Shown piece after piece: positions 7,030 through 13,589 of a DNA stretch of 46,710 nt. Under the pieces are notes generated by a model, which worked only from the letters and a program-made list of their open reading frames with translations, had not been told where the DNA came from and did no database searches. Made by a program: the position numbers and the translations under genes. The stretch lies in the IMG/VR virus record IMGVR_UViG_3300042691_034972, positions 1 through 46,710 of that record; one strand, written 5' to 3'. Numbering within the stretch: position 1 is the stretch's first letter; each line of letters starts with the position of its first letter. The DNA comes from a virus.

Positions 7030-7209
7030 CTAAGTTGGGAGTACGAAGGGGCCGCTCTTGAAGTACAGCTCTGGGTTCTCTTGGATTGCGCGGTCTGCTT
7101 CGTCACAGTCTGTGACTTTGATCACCTCACTGCGTCCGCTTGGGGTCTGACACAGTACGGCCCAGGCCAAGCGTACGGGTGTTGGCGTGGTCTTGTTGTT
7201 TGCTGTCAT
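7030..7209 (-). CDS. Hypothetical 59-residue protein
   Basis: The frame runs from ATG 7209 to TAG 7030-7032. The product starts MTANNKTTPTPVRLAWAVLC and ends SGPFVLPT, with a middle EVIKVTDCDEADRAIQENPE that fits a small alpha/beta domain. Composition and the clean gap to the next start support a real gene. It is probably in the same transcript as 6753-6953. Family unknown. Confidence 0.65.
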   Translation of the reverse strand: MTANNKTTPTPVRLAWAVLCQTPSGRSEVIKVTDCDEADRAIQENPELYFKSGPFVLPT

Positions 7210-7280
7210 TGTCGGTATTTCCTGTCGCGTACTTCATTTTGCGAGACATAAATCTACACCAGTACGAAGCTCTGCACAAT

Positions 7281-7328
7281 AAAAAACCACTGCTACAACT
7301 GGGGTTTGGCAACCCAGAGTAGCAGTGG
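7281..7328 (-). terminator. Strong intrinsic terminator
   Basis: On the minus strand a ten-pair outer stem (7319-7328 with 7287-7296) encloses an inner CTGGG/CCCAG stem and is followed by six T (7281-7286). This is the clearest minus-strand terminator in the 5.8-16 kb block and probably ends transcription coming from 7377-7565 and genes upstream. Confidence 0.85.
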
Positions 7329-7376
7329 ATGACGAGTTAAAAAGAGAAGAGAAGATTAAATTTTCTATTCTGTGAT

Positions 7377-7565
7377 TCAAACCCAAAGGTCGTCGTCGTT
7401 CAGCCAGTTGTCCTTGACAGTTAGGTCGTTCTGACGCTGTGCTTGCTGATTCAAGATGAACAACCCGAACATTTGTTCTAGCCTGCTGGGGTTGTTGATC
7501 TGTGATTGAGCCGCTTGGTTTTCAAGCATGTTACGGAGCTGGTTCCGTGGGGTAAACATGGCCAT
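7377..7565 (-). CDS. Hypothetical Gln/Asn-rich 62-residue protein
   Basis: The product starts MAMFTPRNQLRNMLENQAAQ and is rich in Gln, Asn and Leu, helical, ending in acidic WLNDDDLWV. ATG 7565 is preceded by the A/C-rich leader CACACACCACC rather than a Shine-Dalgarno site, like many genes of this block. ATG 7559 is an alternative. It is immediately upstream of the strong terminator at 7281-7328. Function unknown. Confidence 0.65.
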   Translation of the reverse strand: MAMFTPRNQLRNMLENQAAQSQINNPSRLEQMFGLFILNQQAQRQNDLTVKDNWLNDDDLWV

Positions 7566-7681
7566 GGTGGTGTGTGCTGTGGGTCTTGTGGGCTTGCCAC
7601 GATCACAGTGTAGCGTATCCAGCGGCGCTTTACCGAAGGTTCATAAATTGTTACCCATACTGGGCCAAAGAGTGAAGGTGA

Positions 7682-7903
7682 CTACTGGGCTTCAAGCTCG
7701 TAAGCAATGTCAAGAAGTTTGTTCCTTGCAAAAGCAGCGCCTGTCATTTCTGAAACTGTGTACGGAGTTAACTGATCCGCAGCGGCACGCAGGGCGGCGG
7801 CTAAAGCTTCAATGTTGTAATGATTGTGTTTCCAGTCATGCAAAGAATTGTCCTCAGTAAAGGCATCCAGCACAGCTTGTGCAGTAGGTGAAAGTTCAGA
7901 CAT
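7682..7903 (-). CDS. Cyanophage small protein, MSELSPTAQAVLDAF type
   Basis: The 73-residue product starts MSELSPTAQAVLDAFTEDNS, then ALAAALRAAADQLTPY, then a C-terminal ARNKLLDIAYELEAQ helix. This helix-rich layout is one I recall from many short proteins of marine Synechococcus and its phages, usually near HPITPPPELV genes, exactly as here (next gene upstream at 7918). Function unknown. Confidence 0.75.
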   Translation of the reverse strand: MSELSPTAQAVLDAFTEDNSLHDWKHNHYNIEALAAALRAAADQLTPYTVSEMTGAAFARNKLLDIAYELEAQ

Positions 7904-7917
7904 AAAAGTGGAAGCGA

Positions 7918-8280
7918 CTACTCGTGATCGGGGAGTTGTTCAAGGGCGCGGCGAAGTGGTTCGACGATGCCGGGGTCTGTGGTCCGCTGTTGCAGTGCTT
8001 GTAATGCCTCCAGCGCCTGCTGCTTCAAGCTCGGCGGCTTGGGGCGGCGAGCGGACTGCAGGAAATCGCGTGCATTGCTGTCCGACAGTTCCATCAGCGC
8101 ATAGCACGCCTCCAGCTCTTGGTCTGCGCCCCACTGGGCGGCGCGGGTGGCAATGTGTAGTTCGTATGCCCAATACCCAGTTTCATCTTTGTAAGGCACA
8201 CCTGACAAGTTGGCGTCGTGTCCCCACTCTTGCACTAGCTCCGGCGGCGGGGTGATGGGATGTTGTTGTTGTTGTGTCAT
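7918..8280 (-). CDS. HPITPPPELVQEW family protein, copy 2
   Basis: This 120-residue paralogue of the gene at 1334-1684 has MT, four Gln, HPITPPPELVQEW, RAAQWGADQELEACYALM and a C-terminal RRALEQLPDHE. It differs by an insertion of about ten residues after ELVQEW and by a shorter glutamine run. The leader is A/C-rich without a clear Shine-Dalgarno site. Function unknown; the duplication 6 kb apart suggests a modular, exchangeable gene. Confidence 0.83.
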   Translation of the reverse strand: MTQQQQHPITPPPELVQEWGHDANLSGVPYKDETGYWAYELHIATRAAQWGADQELEACYALMELSDSNARDFLQSARRPKPPSLKQQALEALQALQQRTTDPGIVEPLRRALEQLPDHE

Positions 8281-8299
8281 GGGTGATTAGTGGTAATGA

Positions 8300-8632
8300 C
8301 TACTTACCCCAGCGGGCGAGAACAGCGCGAAGGGCGGCAGTGTGAACAGCACTGTTTTTGCGGATTGGATGAGTTGCGGCGGCTTCCCAGTACACGTCGT
8401 TTAGCTCTTCATCCGTTGGCACCTTTTGCTCGGGCTGAGCGGTGTTCTGCTTCAGAAACGCAACCATTAGCCGATGGGCTTCACCAGCATCAGCGATGAA
8501 CTCGCCTTTGTAGTGGAAGCCTTCTTTATCAAGACGAATTACTTCTTCCGGATTTTTCCGCAAGAAGATGAAACTGGTTGGGGTTGGGTCCACAACTGCA
8601 GTGGACCGGAACGTGTAATCTTCGTTGGTCAT
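8300..8632 (-). CDS. Hypothetical 110-residue cyanophage protein
   Basis: The product starts MTNEDYTFRSTAVVDPTPTS. It has a beta-rich first half ending EVIRLDKEGFHYKGEFIADA, a helix GEAHRLMVAFLKQN, and a C-terminal LNDVYWEAAATHP segment. The FHYKGE-x-I-x-DAGEAHRL pattern is one I recall from Synechococcus phage small proteins. GGAG lies four bases before the ATG, one of the few clear ribosome sites in this block. Function unknown. Confidence 0.75.
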   Translation of the reverse strand: MTNEDYTFRSTAVVDPTPTSFIFLRKNPEEVIRLDKEGFHYKGEFIADAGEAHRLMVAFLKQNTAQPEQKVPTDEELNDVYWEAAATHPIRKNSAVHTAALRAVLARWGK

Positions 8633-8701
8633 GGTCTCCAGGGAACTGTGGCCAGGGGCAGGAGGTGCAAACTCGCTGCCCCCACCACAATACCACGCAT
8701 T

Positions 8702-8724
8702 AAAAAGGGCGGTGTGTACCGCCC
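8702..8724 (-). terminator. Intrinsic terminator
   Basis: GGGCGGT (8707-8713) and ACCGCCC (8718-8724) form a seven-pair, four-base-loop hairpin, followed on the minus strand by five T (8702-8706). It lies 21 bases after the stop of the 46-codon gene at 8746-8886. Confidence 0.85.
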
Positions 8725-8745
8725 CAGACGTTTTAACGATTAGGA

Positions 8746-8886
8746 CTACTGGAACTGGCGTCGATAGTCTTCAAGCCATTCCTCGCCCATCAACGCCACC
8801 AGGTCTGCGTGAGTGAGGTTGCGAATCTGTTCAAGACAGGCTTTGAAGCGGCGTTCGTCCTCCTCTGGTGTAATTTCTTCCAGCAT
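8746..8886 (-). CDS. Hypothetical 46-residue protein
   Basis: ATG 8884-8886 to TAG 8746-8748. The product starts MLEEITPEEDERRFKACLEQ and ends with EEWLEDYRRQFQ, an acidic, fully helical peptide with heptad-like spacing. A good terminator follows at 8702-8724, supporting a real transcription unit. Function unknown. Confidence 0.65.
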   Translation of the reverse strand: MLEEITPEEDERRFKACLEQIRNLTHADLVALMGEEWLEDYRRQFQ

Positions 8887-9019
8887 AAAAGGGAAACTTG
8901 ATCGGTTCCGTAGCTATAAATTTCTGTATTAGTGCTGCGCTCTTGCCGGCAATTAATTGAGATTTACAACACAAAAGACCCCAGAGCCCCCCCTGTGGAC
9001 AAATTAAATGGTTAATCGA

Positions 9020-9367
9020 TCAAGAAACCCAGGGCACTCCTGCGGCGTCAGTCGGATGTAGTTTTTGTTGGATTTGATTTGCGAGGGCAGCCTCAATTTC
9101 TGCTACTTTCTCTTCACCGAAGTGATCTTTCACCCAACCCACTACGATTTCTTTTGTCAGGTTCGAGTATGGGATAAAGTCAGATTCTGGAGCTTCTAAA
9201 CCAATAGAACCGTACGCACCGGCCTGTTCACCGTCTTCAAAACGCGTAACAGTATAGTGTACAGTAAAAACAACACCATCACTGATGTGACGCTCAAGAT
9301 TAGCGACATCCCAAGAAGTGAATGGGAAATCGATTCCAGGGACTGGGGCGGGCACTGCTTCGGGCAT
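9020..9367 (-). CDS. DUF7936-like phage protein
   Basis: The 115-residue product has a beta-rich domain with GVVFTVHYTVTRFEDGEQAG, then GSIGLEAPESDFIPYSNLTK, then EIVVGWVKDHFGEEKVAEIE, ending GVPWVS. The order TVHYTV / YGSIGL / DFIPY / VVGWVK / GVPW is characteristic of a small, very common cyanophage family that I remember as DUF7936. Function unknown; it does not look membrane-bound. About 130 gene-free bases follow to 8886. Confidence 0.82.
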   Translation of the reverse strand: MPEAVPAPVPGIDFPFTSWDVANLERHISDGVVFTVHYTVTRFEDGEQAGAYGSIGLEAPESDFIPYSNLTKEIVVGWVKDHFGEEKVAEIEAALANQIQQKLHPTDAAGVPWVS

Positions 9368-9399
9368 GACGAAAAGATTTTAATTAATTGTACGATCGT

Positions 9400-9420
9400 A
9401 AATCCCTCCACAAGGAGGGA
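9400..9420 (-). terminator. Hairpin after 9458 gene
   Basis: TCCCTCC (9403-9409) and GGAGGGA (9414-9420) form a seven-pair hairpin with a four-base loop, followed on the minus strand only by TTTACG. It is a plausible weak terminator for the gene ending at 9458. Confidence 0.5.
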
Positions 9421-9457
9421 CAACCCTACAAGTCTAGGCTTTTACCACTGACTGCAG

Positions 9458-9700
9458 TCATTCTGCATCGTAACTATCATCAATTGGAAGTGGGTACTCA
9501 GTAATTTTCAACGGCACCGGCTCAAACTTAGATTTAATTTTCTCAAACATCTCCATCGTCCAGTCTAGGGCCAGCTCCTGTTCACCATCAATAGTGTCAA
9601 GAAAAATCGGCTCCTCGAGAAGGTCATCAATAGTAGTGATCACATCCGACAAGCTTTTAACGATAGCTTTCGTTTTCTTGTCAACAGCATCTTTGCTCAT
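9458..9700 (-). CDS. Hypothetical 80-residue protein
   Basis: The product starts MSKDAVDKKTKAIVKSLSDV, continues as long acidic helices (ITTIDDLLEEPIFLDTIDGE) and ends YPLPIDDSYDAE. ATG 9700 is preferred over an in-frame start at 9730. The stop overlaps a 12-bp palindrome TGACTGCAGTCA (9448-9459). Function unknown. Confidence 0.65.
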   Translation of the reverse strand: MSKDAVDKKTKAIVKSLSDVITTIDDLLEEPIFLDTIDGEQELALDWTMEMFEKIKSKFEPVPLKITEYPLPIDDSYDAE

Positions 9701-9746
9701 GGTACGGATGGCGTGCGTGTAGAGGTTCACCGCAGTTTAACGGGTG

Positions 9747-10073
9747 TCAGTGCTTGTCGCCATTGTCCGACCACGGAGCCTTGATTTGCAAGGTACCACC
9801 CAGCAGCTCCTGAGCCCTGGAGCCGTCTGGTTCGTGTTCGATGACAATCGGCTTGACGTATTTCTGCTCATGTTCGTATTGCAGCGCATCCTGGATCTCC
9901 GCCACTTGGCGATCCACACTCTTCATCGTGCGCTCCGTCTTCCACTCCACCCAGTCTGGGAAGCAGTGACGCCTGATCGGGAGCACCCACCTATTCAGTT
10001 CCCAGCGTGGGTCCTGGTTGATCAGTAGGTTCGTTATTTCATACGCGACAGCGTACCAAATGTTGTAGGACAC
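9747..10073 (-). CDS. Hypothetical 108-residue protein
   Basis: The product starts MSYNIWYAVAYEITNLLINQ and has an aromatic-rich first half (RRHCFPDWVEWKTERTMKSV), a helix VAEIQDALQYEHEQKYVKPI and a Gly-rich end. No catalytic motif, signal peptide or membrane segment is evident. Family unknown. Confidence 0.65.
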   Translation of the reverse strand: MSYNIWYAVAYEITNLLINQDPRWELNRWVLPIRRHCFPDWVEWKTERTMKSVDRQVAEIQDALQYEHEQKYVKPIVIEHEPDGSRAQELLGGTLQIKAPWSDNGDKH

Positions 10074-10113
10074 GTTACATTCCGCTTTCCAATAATCATC
10101 CTATGGGCAGTCA

Positions 10114-10488
10114 TCATTCTTCATTACTGACAATTTGAAGCTGGACACCATCTCGTGTCTCTACCAACCGAATACAACCTCCTGCTGCATCTCCTCCAAG
10201 CGGTTCGGATAGGAGATATTGAATGATGTTATCCACTTCTTCTACCCCTGGCAGGTTCGTGGCTGTGTAGTGATAACCCTCATCTGTAATAAATGTGGCG
10301 GCAAATCCCATTCCAGCGTTATCTGCAGCCTCCCGCATCTGAGCGAAGGAGTGCATCACTTTGAGATGGCGAGGACTGACGCACTGCTCACTACTCCAGC
10401 GCTTCTCTGGGTCTAACATCTGATACAGATTGTAGAGAGACTGTTCAACCAAGACGTTATTGTGGTGACGGAAGATTTGAAAAAGCAT
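10114..10488 (-). CDS. Hypothetical 124-residue protein
   Basis: The product starts MLFQIFRHHNNVLVEQSLYN. A helix-rich N-terminal half follows, then AATFITDEGYHYTATNLPGV and EEVDNIIQYLLSE, and a beta-strand C-terminus CIRLVETRDGVQLQIV. The composition is that of a folded soluble alpha/beta protein. The leader CACTGACAACTCACC lacks a Shine-Dalgarno site. No family recognised. Confidence 0.65.
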   Translation of the reverse strand: MLFQIFRHHNNVLVEQSLYNLYQMLDPEKRWSSEQCVSPRHLKVMHSFAQMREAADNAGMGFAATFITDEGYHYTATNLPGVEEVDNIIQYLLSEPLGGDAAGGCIRLVETRDGVQLQIVSNEE

Positions 10489-10559
10489 GGTGAGTTGTCA
10501 GTGAGTGGTGACGGTGTGTTGTGAGATACAAAGCCTGGCGCGAGACATAGACAGAATGA

Positions 10560-10586
10560 AGGGGTAAGTATTTCTACTTAGCCCCT
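10560..10586. repeat. Inverted repeat with AAGTA/TACTT core
   Basis: AGGGG-T-AAGTA at 10560-10570 pairs with TACTT-AG-CCCCT at 10575-10586 around TTTC. It lies at the stop of the gene at 10586. A related AAGTA..TACTT palindrome lies at 11767-11782. It could be a 3' hairpin or an operator. Confidence 0.4.
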
Positions 10587-10777
10587 CATGACTGAACTTC
10601 CGTTTGATCTGAACTTGTGGCTGTTCTGCTGTTTCTGCGCTGGCTGTCTGTATCAGTATTGGAAGATGGATCTTTGAGAACGCCGGAGGGGTTATCGCGA
10701 TTCGTTCTCGATAACCCCCAGTTGCGCTCAAACTCATCCATCCACTCTTCGCTCATCATGTCGATGGGATCGTTCAT
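10586..10777 (-). CDS. Hypothetical 63-residue disordered-tail protein
   Basis: The product starts MNDPIDMMSEEWMDEFERNW and then becomes low-complexity (Ser, Asn, Asp, Arg, Thr), probably disordered. ATG 10777 overlaps the upstream stop as ATGA, which fixes the start and implies coupling to the membrane protein at 10774-11001. Function unknown. Confidence 0.6.
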   Translation of the reverse strand: MNDPIDMMSEEWMDEFERNWGLSRTNRDNPSGVLKDPSSNTDTDSQRRNSRTATSSDQTEVQS

Positions 10778-11001
10778 CGCTTCTGTCCGTTCCTGATTGA
10801 ATCTAGGAGTTGCATCAAAACCCAACCAAGCACTAACCCCTGAGGCAGTGTCAGGTTGAAAGCGTAGACAAAGCTGCAGCCGTACACAGCGATGCCCAGG
10901 AGAAACCCTAAAATCGCTCCAATAAGACTTGCGATCGGGTGCTTCGGCTTTGGTGGCTCCATCCCGAGCACTTTGTACAGACGTTCTTCTTCGGGGGTCA
11001 T
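10774..11001 (-). CDS. Small two-pass membrane protein
   Basis: The 75-residue product starts MTPEEERLYKVLGMEPPKPK. Two hydrophobic segments follow (SLIGAILGFLLGIAVYGCSF and LTLPQGLVLGWVLMQLL) and a basic end (RNGQKR). An acidic N-terminal tail, two membrane helices and a basic C-terminus fit a small inner-membrane protein, possibly holin-like, but its position among early genes argues against a lysis role. The start overlaps nothing; the end couples to the next gene. Confidence 0.68.
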   Translation of the reverse strand: MTPEEERLYKVLGMEPPKPKHPIASLIGAILGFLLGIAVYGCSFVYAFNLTLPQGLVLGWVLMQLLDSIRNGQKR

Positions 11002-11005
11002 GGTC

Positions 11006-11173
11006 TCAGTTGTAGATGATCCGGAACGGGCGACGCTGTTCATTGAGTGTCAGTATCGCCAACCGGAAGTCCGGGCTGCTGGTGTCAAAGCCGATGAGCT
11101 GATGACGACCGGCTGCGTAGTACGATAGCCAGACTGTCTTGGGTTGCAACCCTGTTGGTGTGCTGGTGTACAT
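11006..11173 (-). CDS. Hypothetical 55-residue protein
   Basis: The product starts MYTSTPTGLQPKTVWLSYYA and continues AGRHQLIGFDTSSPDFRLAI, with a basic end RRPFRIIYN. I chose ATG 11173, which follows the A/C-rich leader CACACCACATCCACC; the longer upstream frame has unlikely composition. It precedes the membrane gene by four bases. Function unknown. Confidence 0.58.
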   Translation of the reverse strand: MYTSTPTGLQPKTVWLSYYAAGRHQLIGFDTSSPDFRLAILTLNEQRRPFRIIYN

Positions 11174-11320
11174 GGTGGATGTGGTGTGTGATGGTGATAT
11201 TGGGATATATTGGCTGTTTGGACGTGGCGGGCAATACTTGGTAGGGTAATACTTCTGTACTAGCCTCCTGCTTCTCAGTGTTACGGCGCGAACTACGGGA
11301 TGTTCCAAGGTCTGATACTG

Positions 11321-11328
11321 TATAAATA
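11321..11328 (+). promoter_or_regulatory. TATAAATA box before isolated plus-strand gene
   Basis: TATAAATA lies 16 bases upstream of ATG 11345. The octamer matches the T4-type late promoter consensus (established for T4-like phages) and could also serve as an ordinary -10 box. A single occurrence in this context makes it a candidate only. Confidence 0.4.
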
Positions 11329-11344
11329 GTTACAGAATCCACCC

Positions 11345-11485
11345 ATGAAAGCCGCATTCATCACCTACCTCGCTGCAAATCAGAAGTTTCAGAAGCGTTC
11401 CGCTAAGCAGAATGCCTTTGCTATCGCCCAGACCGCCAAAGAAGGTCGCGATCTGAATGAATCTGCTCTGGTGAATGCTCGTTGA
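11345..11485 (+). CDS. Isolated 46-residue plus-strand protein
   Basis: ATG 11345 to TGA 11483-11485. The product starts MKAAFITYLAANQKFQKRSA, continues KQNAFAIAQTAKEGRD and ends LNESALVNAR: basic, Ala/Gln-rich, two amphipathic helices. It lies on the opposite strand to all neighbours, has a TATAAATA box 16 bases upstream, and its 3' half overlaps the end of the convergent gene at 11421-11714. Function unknown; a small DNA- or RNA-binding peptide is conceivable. Confidence 0.55.
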   Translation: MKAAFITYLAANQKFQKRSAKQNAFAIAQTAKEGRDLNESALVNAR

Positions 11486-11714
11486 CCGATTCTTCCGGAC
11501 TGCGCATCACCCAGCCTGTGTAATAGAACGCAGATTCTCTATCAACAACAATAAGATTCATCTCCTCTAACCTCTGGATTGCTTTCATATACTGAGTGAG
11601 ACGTGAACTCTGCGAAGGATTCGGCGGAACATAGCAAGGTTCATTCGGAGTCTTCTCTTGGTGATTTAAGAAGTGGAGGTAGAGATTCCGTTGGGTGATC
11701 GTAAGTGCAGGCAT
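11421..11714 (-). CDS. Putative winged-helix-like protein
   Basis: The 97-residue product starts MPALTITQRNLYLHFLNHQE. A proline-rich loop (CYVPPNPSQSSRLT) is followed by QYMKAIQRLEEMNLIVVDRE, a layout resembling a winged helix: first helix, recognition helix, then the strands LIVVDRESAFYYTGW. ATG 11714 is chosen; the in-frame ATG at 11759 precedes a GC-rich hairpin. The last 20 codons overlap the convergent plus-strand gene at 11345-11485. Possibly a DNA-binding regulator. Confidence 0.62.
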   Translation of the reverse strand: MPALTITQRNLYLHFLNHQEKTPNEPCYVPPNPSQSSRLTQYMKAIQRLEEMNLIVVDRESAFYYTGWVMRSPEESVNEHSPEQIHSDRDLLWRSGR

Positions 11715-11766
11715 GGGGCTGGTTGATTTGGAGAAGAGGGGCCACTTGGACCCCTCCATTCATTCC

Positions 11767-11782
11767 GGAAGTAAATACTTCC
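11767..11782. repeat. 16-bp palindrome
   Basis: GGAAGTA and TACTTCC flank AA in the 76-bp gap between the genes at 11421-11714 and 11791-12243. It is seven pairs long, with the same AAGTA/TACTT core as the hairpin at 10560-10586, and could be an operator for a dimeric repressor. Confidence 0.4.
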
Positions 11783-11790
11783 ACTTATCT

Positions 11791-12243
11791 TCAAAAGGGT
11801 GCGTCCTCCTCCGTCTGCAGCGACACTCGCTCCCGTGGGATCGAACCCTTATTGTTGTTGAGGTGTGATGCGGCTGCATGCATGAAGGCGGTTTCGAAGT
11901 CGCGCATCGGATCGATGTCACCGATCAGCTTCAGCATCTGCACCAACTGTTTCGATGCACCGACCTGAGCGTTGATGTTCCCCGCTTCGCGAGCATCCAT
12001 CCTGTCTGCCTGGAGCGAAGCAAAGGTCTGTGCAAAGAGGAACGCCCTGTCGTGCACTGGTACAGCAGCTTTCGCTAGCTGCTCTCCTTGCGACACGTAG
12101 GTTCTGGCCTGGCGAGAAGAGACGTTGTACTTGGTGACCAACTTACGGACCACGACTCGGCCCGGCCAGCCCTCAGCCAGGAGATCGGCTGCTTCTTCGC
12201 AACGGTTCTCGAACTCTTCTTTGGTGCTGCGTGTGTTTGTCAT
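11791..12243 (-). CDS. Helix-turn-helix protein, possible regulator
   Basis: The 150-residue product has an N-terminal domain EEFENRCEEAADLLAEGWPG followed by VVVRKLVTKYNVSSRQARTY, a helix-turn-helix of the kind seen in small terminase subunits and phage regulators. A longer helical region with DIDPMRDFETAFMHAAASHL follows. The gene is far from terL, where a better small-terminase candidate lies (29535), so a transcription factor is more likely. The leader CCACCACAAACACCACA has no Shine-Dalgarno site. Confidence 0.7.
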   Translation of the reverse strand: MTNTRSTKEEFENRCEEAADLLAEGWPGRVVVRKLVTKYNVSSRQARTYVSQGEQLAKAAVPVHDRAFLFAQTFASLQADRMDAREAGNINAQVGASKQLVQMLKLIGDIDPMRDFETAFMHAAASHLNNNKGSIPRERVSLQTEEDAPF

Positions 12244-12286
12244 TGTGGTGTTTGTGGTGGTGTGTGCAGTTAGTTAGAACTTGAGA

Positions 12287-12541
12287 TCACTGAATTAAAG
12301 GAAGCGACTCAAAGACCTCTTCTAACTCTTGGTCTGTGTAGTACTGATATTCATTTCCGTTTGGATCACGATCAGCTTCTGTTTTCTTGACGGCGATGTC
12401 GTGATCAGTGAGGTAGAAACCTAAACCGTGAACAGCTAACATCGCAAAGGTATTACCCATTGTGCGATATTCACGTTGGGCCAGGGCTTTGAGAACGTCG
12501 TACTGATTCTTTGTGAGCTCAATTGAGATTGCGTAGGTCAT
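12287..12541 (-). CDS. Hypothetical protein with RHH-like start, 84 residues
   Basis: The product starts MTYAISIELTKNQYDVLKAL, continues AQREYRTMGNTFAMLAVHGL and ends in an acidic helix ELEEVFESLPLIQ. The strand-helix-helix beginning resembles a ribbon-helix-helix DNA-binding fold. ATG 12541 is chosen over an in-frame ATG at 12616. A hairpin CTTGCC/GGCAAG and a TATATCTAATAG stretch just upstream may be terminator and promoter elements. Confidence 0.65.
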   Translation of the reverse strand: MTYAISIELTKNQYDVLKALAQREYRTMGNTFAMLAVHGLGFYLTDHDIAVKKTEADRDPNGNEYQYYTDQELEEVFESLPLIQ

Positions 12542-12646
12542 GATTGGTTCAGGGTGTGGATGTGTGTAGCAATCTGCTACATCTATTAGATATAGGCTTG
12601 CCGTGGTGGCGGGCAAGTTCTCGTCAAATCTTGTCGTCTGTCACGA

Positions 12647-12973
12647 CTAGAAGAAGAGGCGACCACCTTTGTTCGGCTTGTCACCTCGATCCGATTCAAG
12701 CTCTAGGGGAGCAGGCTTCCACTCTTGATTGAGGAACAGTTTGTAGTCCTCGATCAGCTGCACCAGTTGCTGCTGTGTTGCACCCTTAAAGGTTCGCCCT
12801 GGTGGTAGAGCCGATTTGCGGATGAAGGCCTTGGCGCGGATCGGAGCGACCTCTGGTGCCATGTCGATGTAGGACATACCTTTGCGACTGCCTTCATTCT
12901 CGAGGATTGCTATGACCTCGAGATCTCCTTTTGATGTAATGTTGAACTGTTCAATGTAGATGATTGCGTGCAT
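12647..12973 (-). CDS. Hypothetical 108-residue protein
   Basis: The product starts MHAIIYIEQFNITSKGDLEV and continues with IAILENEGSRKGMSYIDMAP, then AKAFIRKSALPPGRTFKGAT, then a helix LVQLIEDYKLFLNQEW and a basic tail NKGGRLFF. ATG 12973 overlaps the end of the upstream gene (12951-13211) by 23 bases. The longer in-frame start at 13108 is a shadow of that gene. Function unknown. Confidence 0.65.
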   Translation of the reverse strand: MHAIIYIEQFNITSKGDLEVIAILENEGSRKGMSYIDMAPEVAPIRAKAFIRKSALPPGRTFKGATQQQLVQLIEDYKLFLNQEWKPAPLELESDRGDKPNKGGRLFF

Positions 12974-13211
12974 CGGTTGGAATGGGTGGTGTGTACGTCC
13001 AGTGTGTGCAGCCGTTCTCGTGAAAAGCTTCTTCAACCTCATCGAAAGACGTGACCATCCATCCATGAGTCGGAGTATAAAGGAGAAGATTTCCATGAGG
13101 ATCAGCATCGCGTTGATCGGGTGGGTGTTTTAAATCAAGGATATAGATGTTTTCAGGTAGTGGCGTTGGCTTACTCCAGAAAGCTTTGGCAGCGTAGTGA
13201 TGACGGTTCAA
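12951..13211 (-). CDS. Hypothetical 86-residue protein
   Basis: The product starts MNRHHYAAKAFWSKPTPLPE, then NIYILDLKHPPDQRDADPHG and NLLLYTPTHGWMVTSFDEVE. It is a His/Pro/aromatic-rich alpha/beta protein with no obvious motif. It overlaps the downstream gene by 23 bases. Family unknown. Confidence 0.62.
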   Translation of the reverse strand: MNRHHYAAKAFWSKPTPLPENIYILDLKHPPDQRDADPHGNLLLYTPTHGWMVTSFDEVEEAFHENGCTHWTYTPPIPTDARNHLH

Positions 13212-13250
13212 CTGAATCGCGTGGGTAATCTAAAGAGAATCTAAAGATCG

Positions 13251-13313
13251 TTAGAGGCAGAGGAGAAGCATCACAATTGTGAGTAGTGATGCACTGATGA
13301 TGACGGCGATCAC
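13251..13313 (-). CDS. Predicted 20-residue transmembrane peptide
   Basis: GTG 13311-13313 opens a 20-codon frame ending TAA 13251-13253; the product is one uninterrupted hydrophobic helix (MIAVIISASLLTIVMLLLCL). Its GTG overlaps the stop of the upstream membrane-protein gene (13310-13585) in the GTGA arrangement typical of translational coupling. It may be an accessory subunit of that protein or just a remnant of a longer frame. Confidence is limited by the tiny size. Confidence 0.4.
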   Translation of the reverse strand: MIAVIISASLLTIVMLLLCL

Positions 13314-13585
13314 GGTTTGAGTGACTGGGGTGGACCATAGAGCTGCAACTTAGGAACGCAGGCGTACGATTCACCGATTGCAGTTGGGTAGGTGATGATC
13401 GTACTAATGCCTGTTGGACAGTTATAAATAGTCTGTTGGTTGATGATCTTCTGCACTCCTACGATGCAGAGAAGAGTGATGCCTGAACAGATGATGAAAG
13501 GTGTCTGCTTCGCTACGCACTCAGCAGCATTCAGCACTGTGTCCACTGCTTTCTGTCTGGCGGTGTAGTTGCGCTTGGAGATCAT
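13310..13585 (-). CDS. Small membrane protein with Cys-rich outer domain
   Basis: The 91-residue product starts MISKRNYTARQKAVDTVLNA. A membrane segment TPFIICSGITLLCIVGVQKI (about 28-47) follows, then a 40-residue domain with two cysteines (YNCPTGI and YACVPKL) that could form a disulfide outside the membrane. It neighbours a predicted one-helix peptide, so the pair may act together at the envelope. Function unknown. Confidence 0.65.
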   Translation of the reverse strand: MISKRNYTARQKAVDTVLNAAECVAKQTPFIICSGITLLCIVGVQKIINQQTIYNCPTGISTIITYPTAIGESYACVPKLQLYGPPQSLKP

Positions 13586-13589
13586 GGTG

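Noticed and set aside
6753-7106. N-terminal extension of the 6753 gene to 7106
   Set aside because: The extension lies within and antiframe to the better-supported 59-codon gene at 7030-7209.
10498-10737. 79-codon minus-strand frame
   Set aside because: Overlaps the coupled gene at 10586-10777 in another frame and crosses a hairpin; composition less plausible.
11767-11782. LexA- or CI-like operator
   Set aside because: The palindrome is clear, but it matches no consensus I can name, so only the repeat is reported.
13171-13374. 67-codon minus-strand frame
   Set aside because: His/Ser/Pro-rich shadow overlapping the ends of two better genes.
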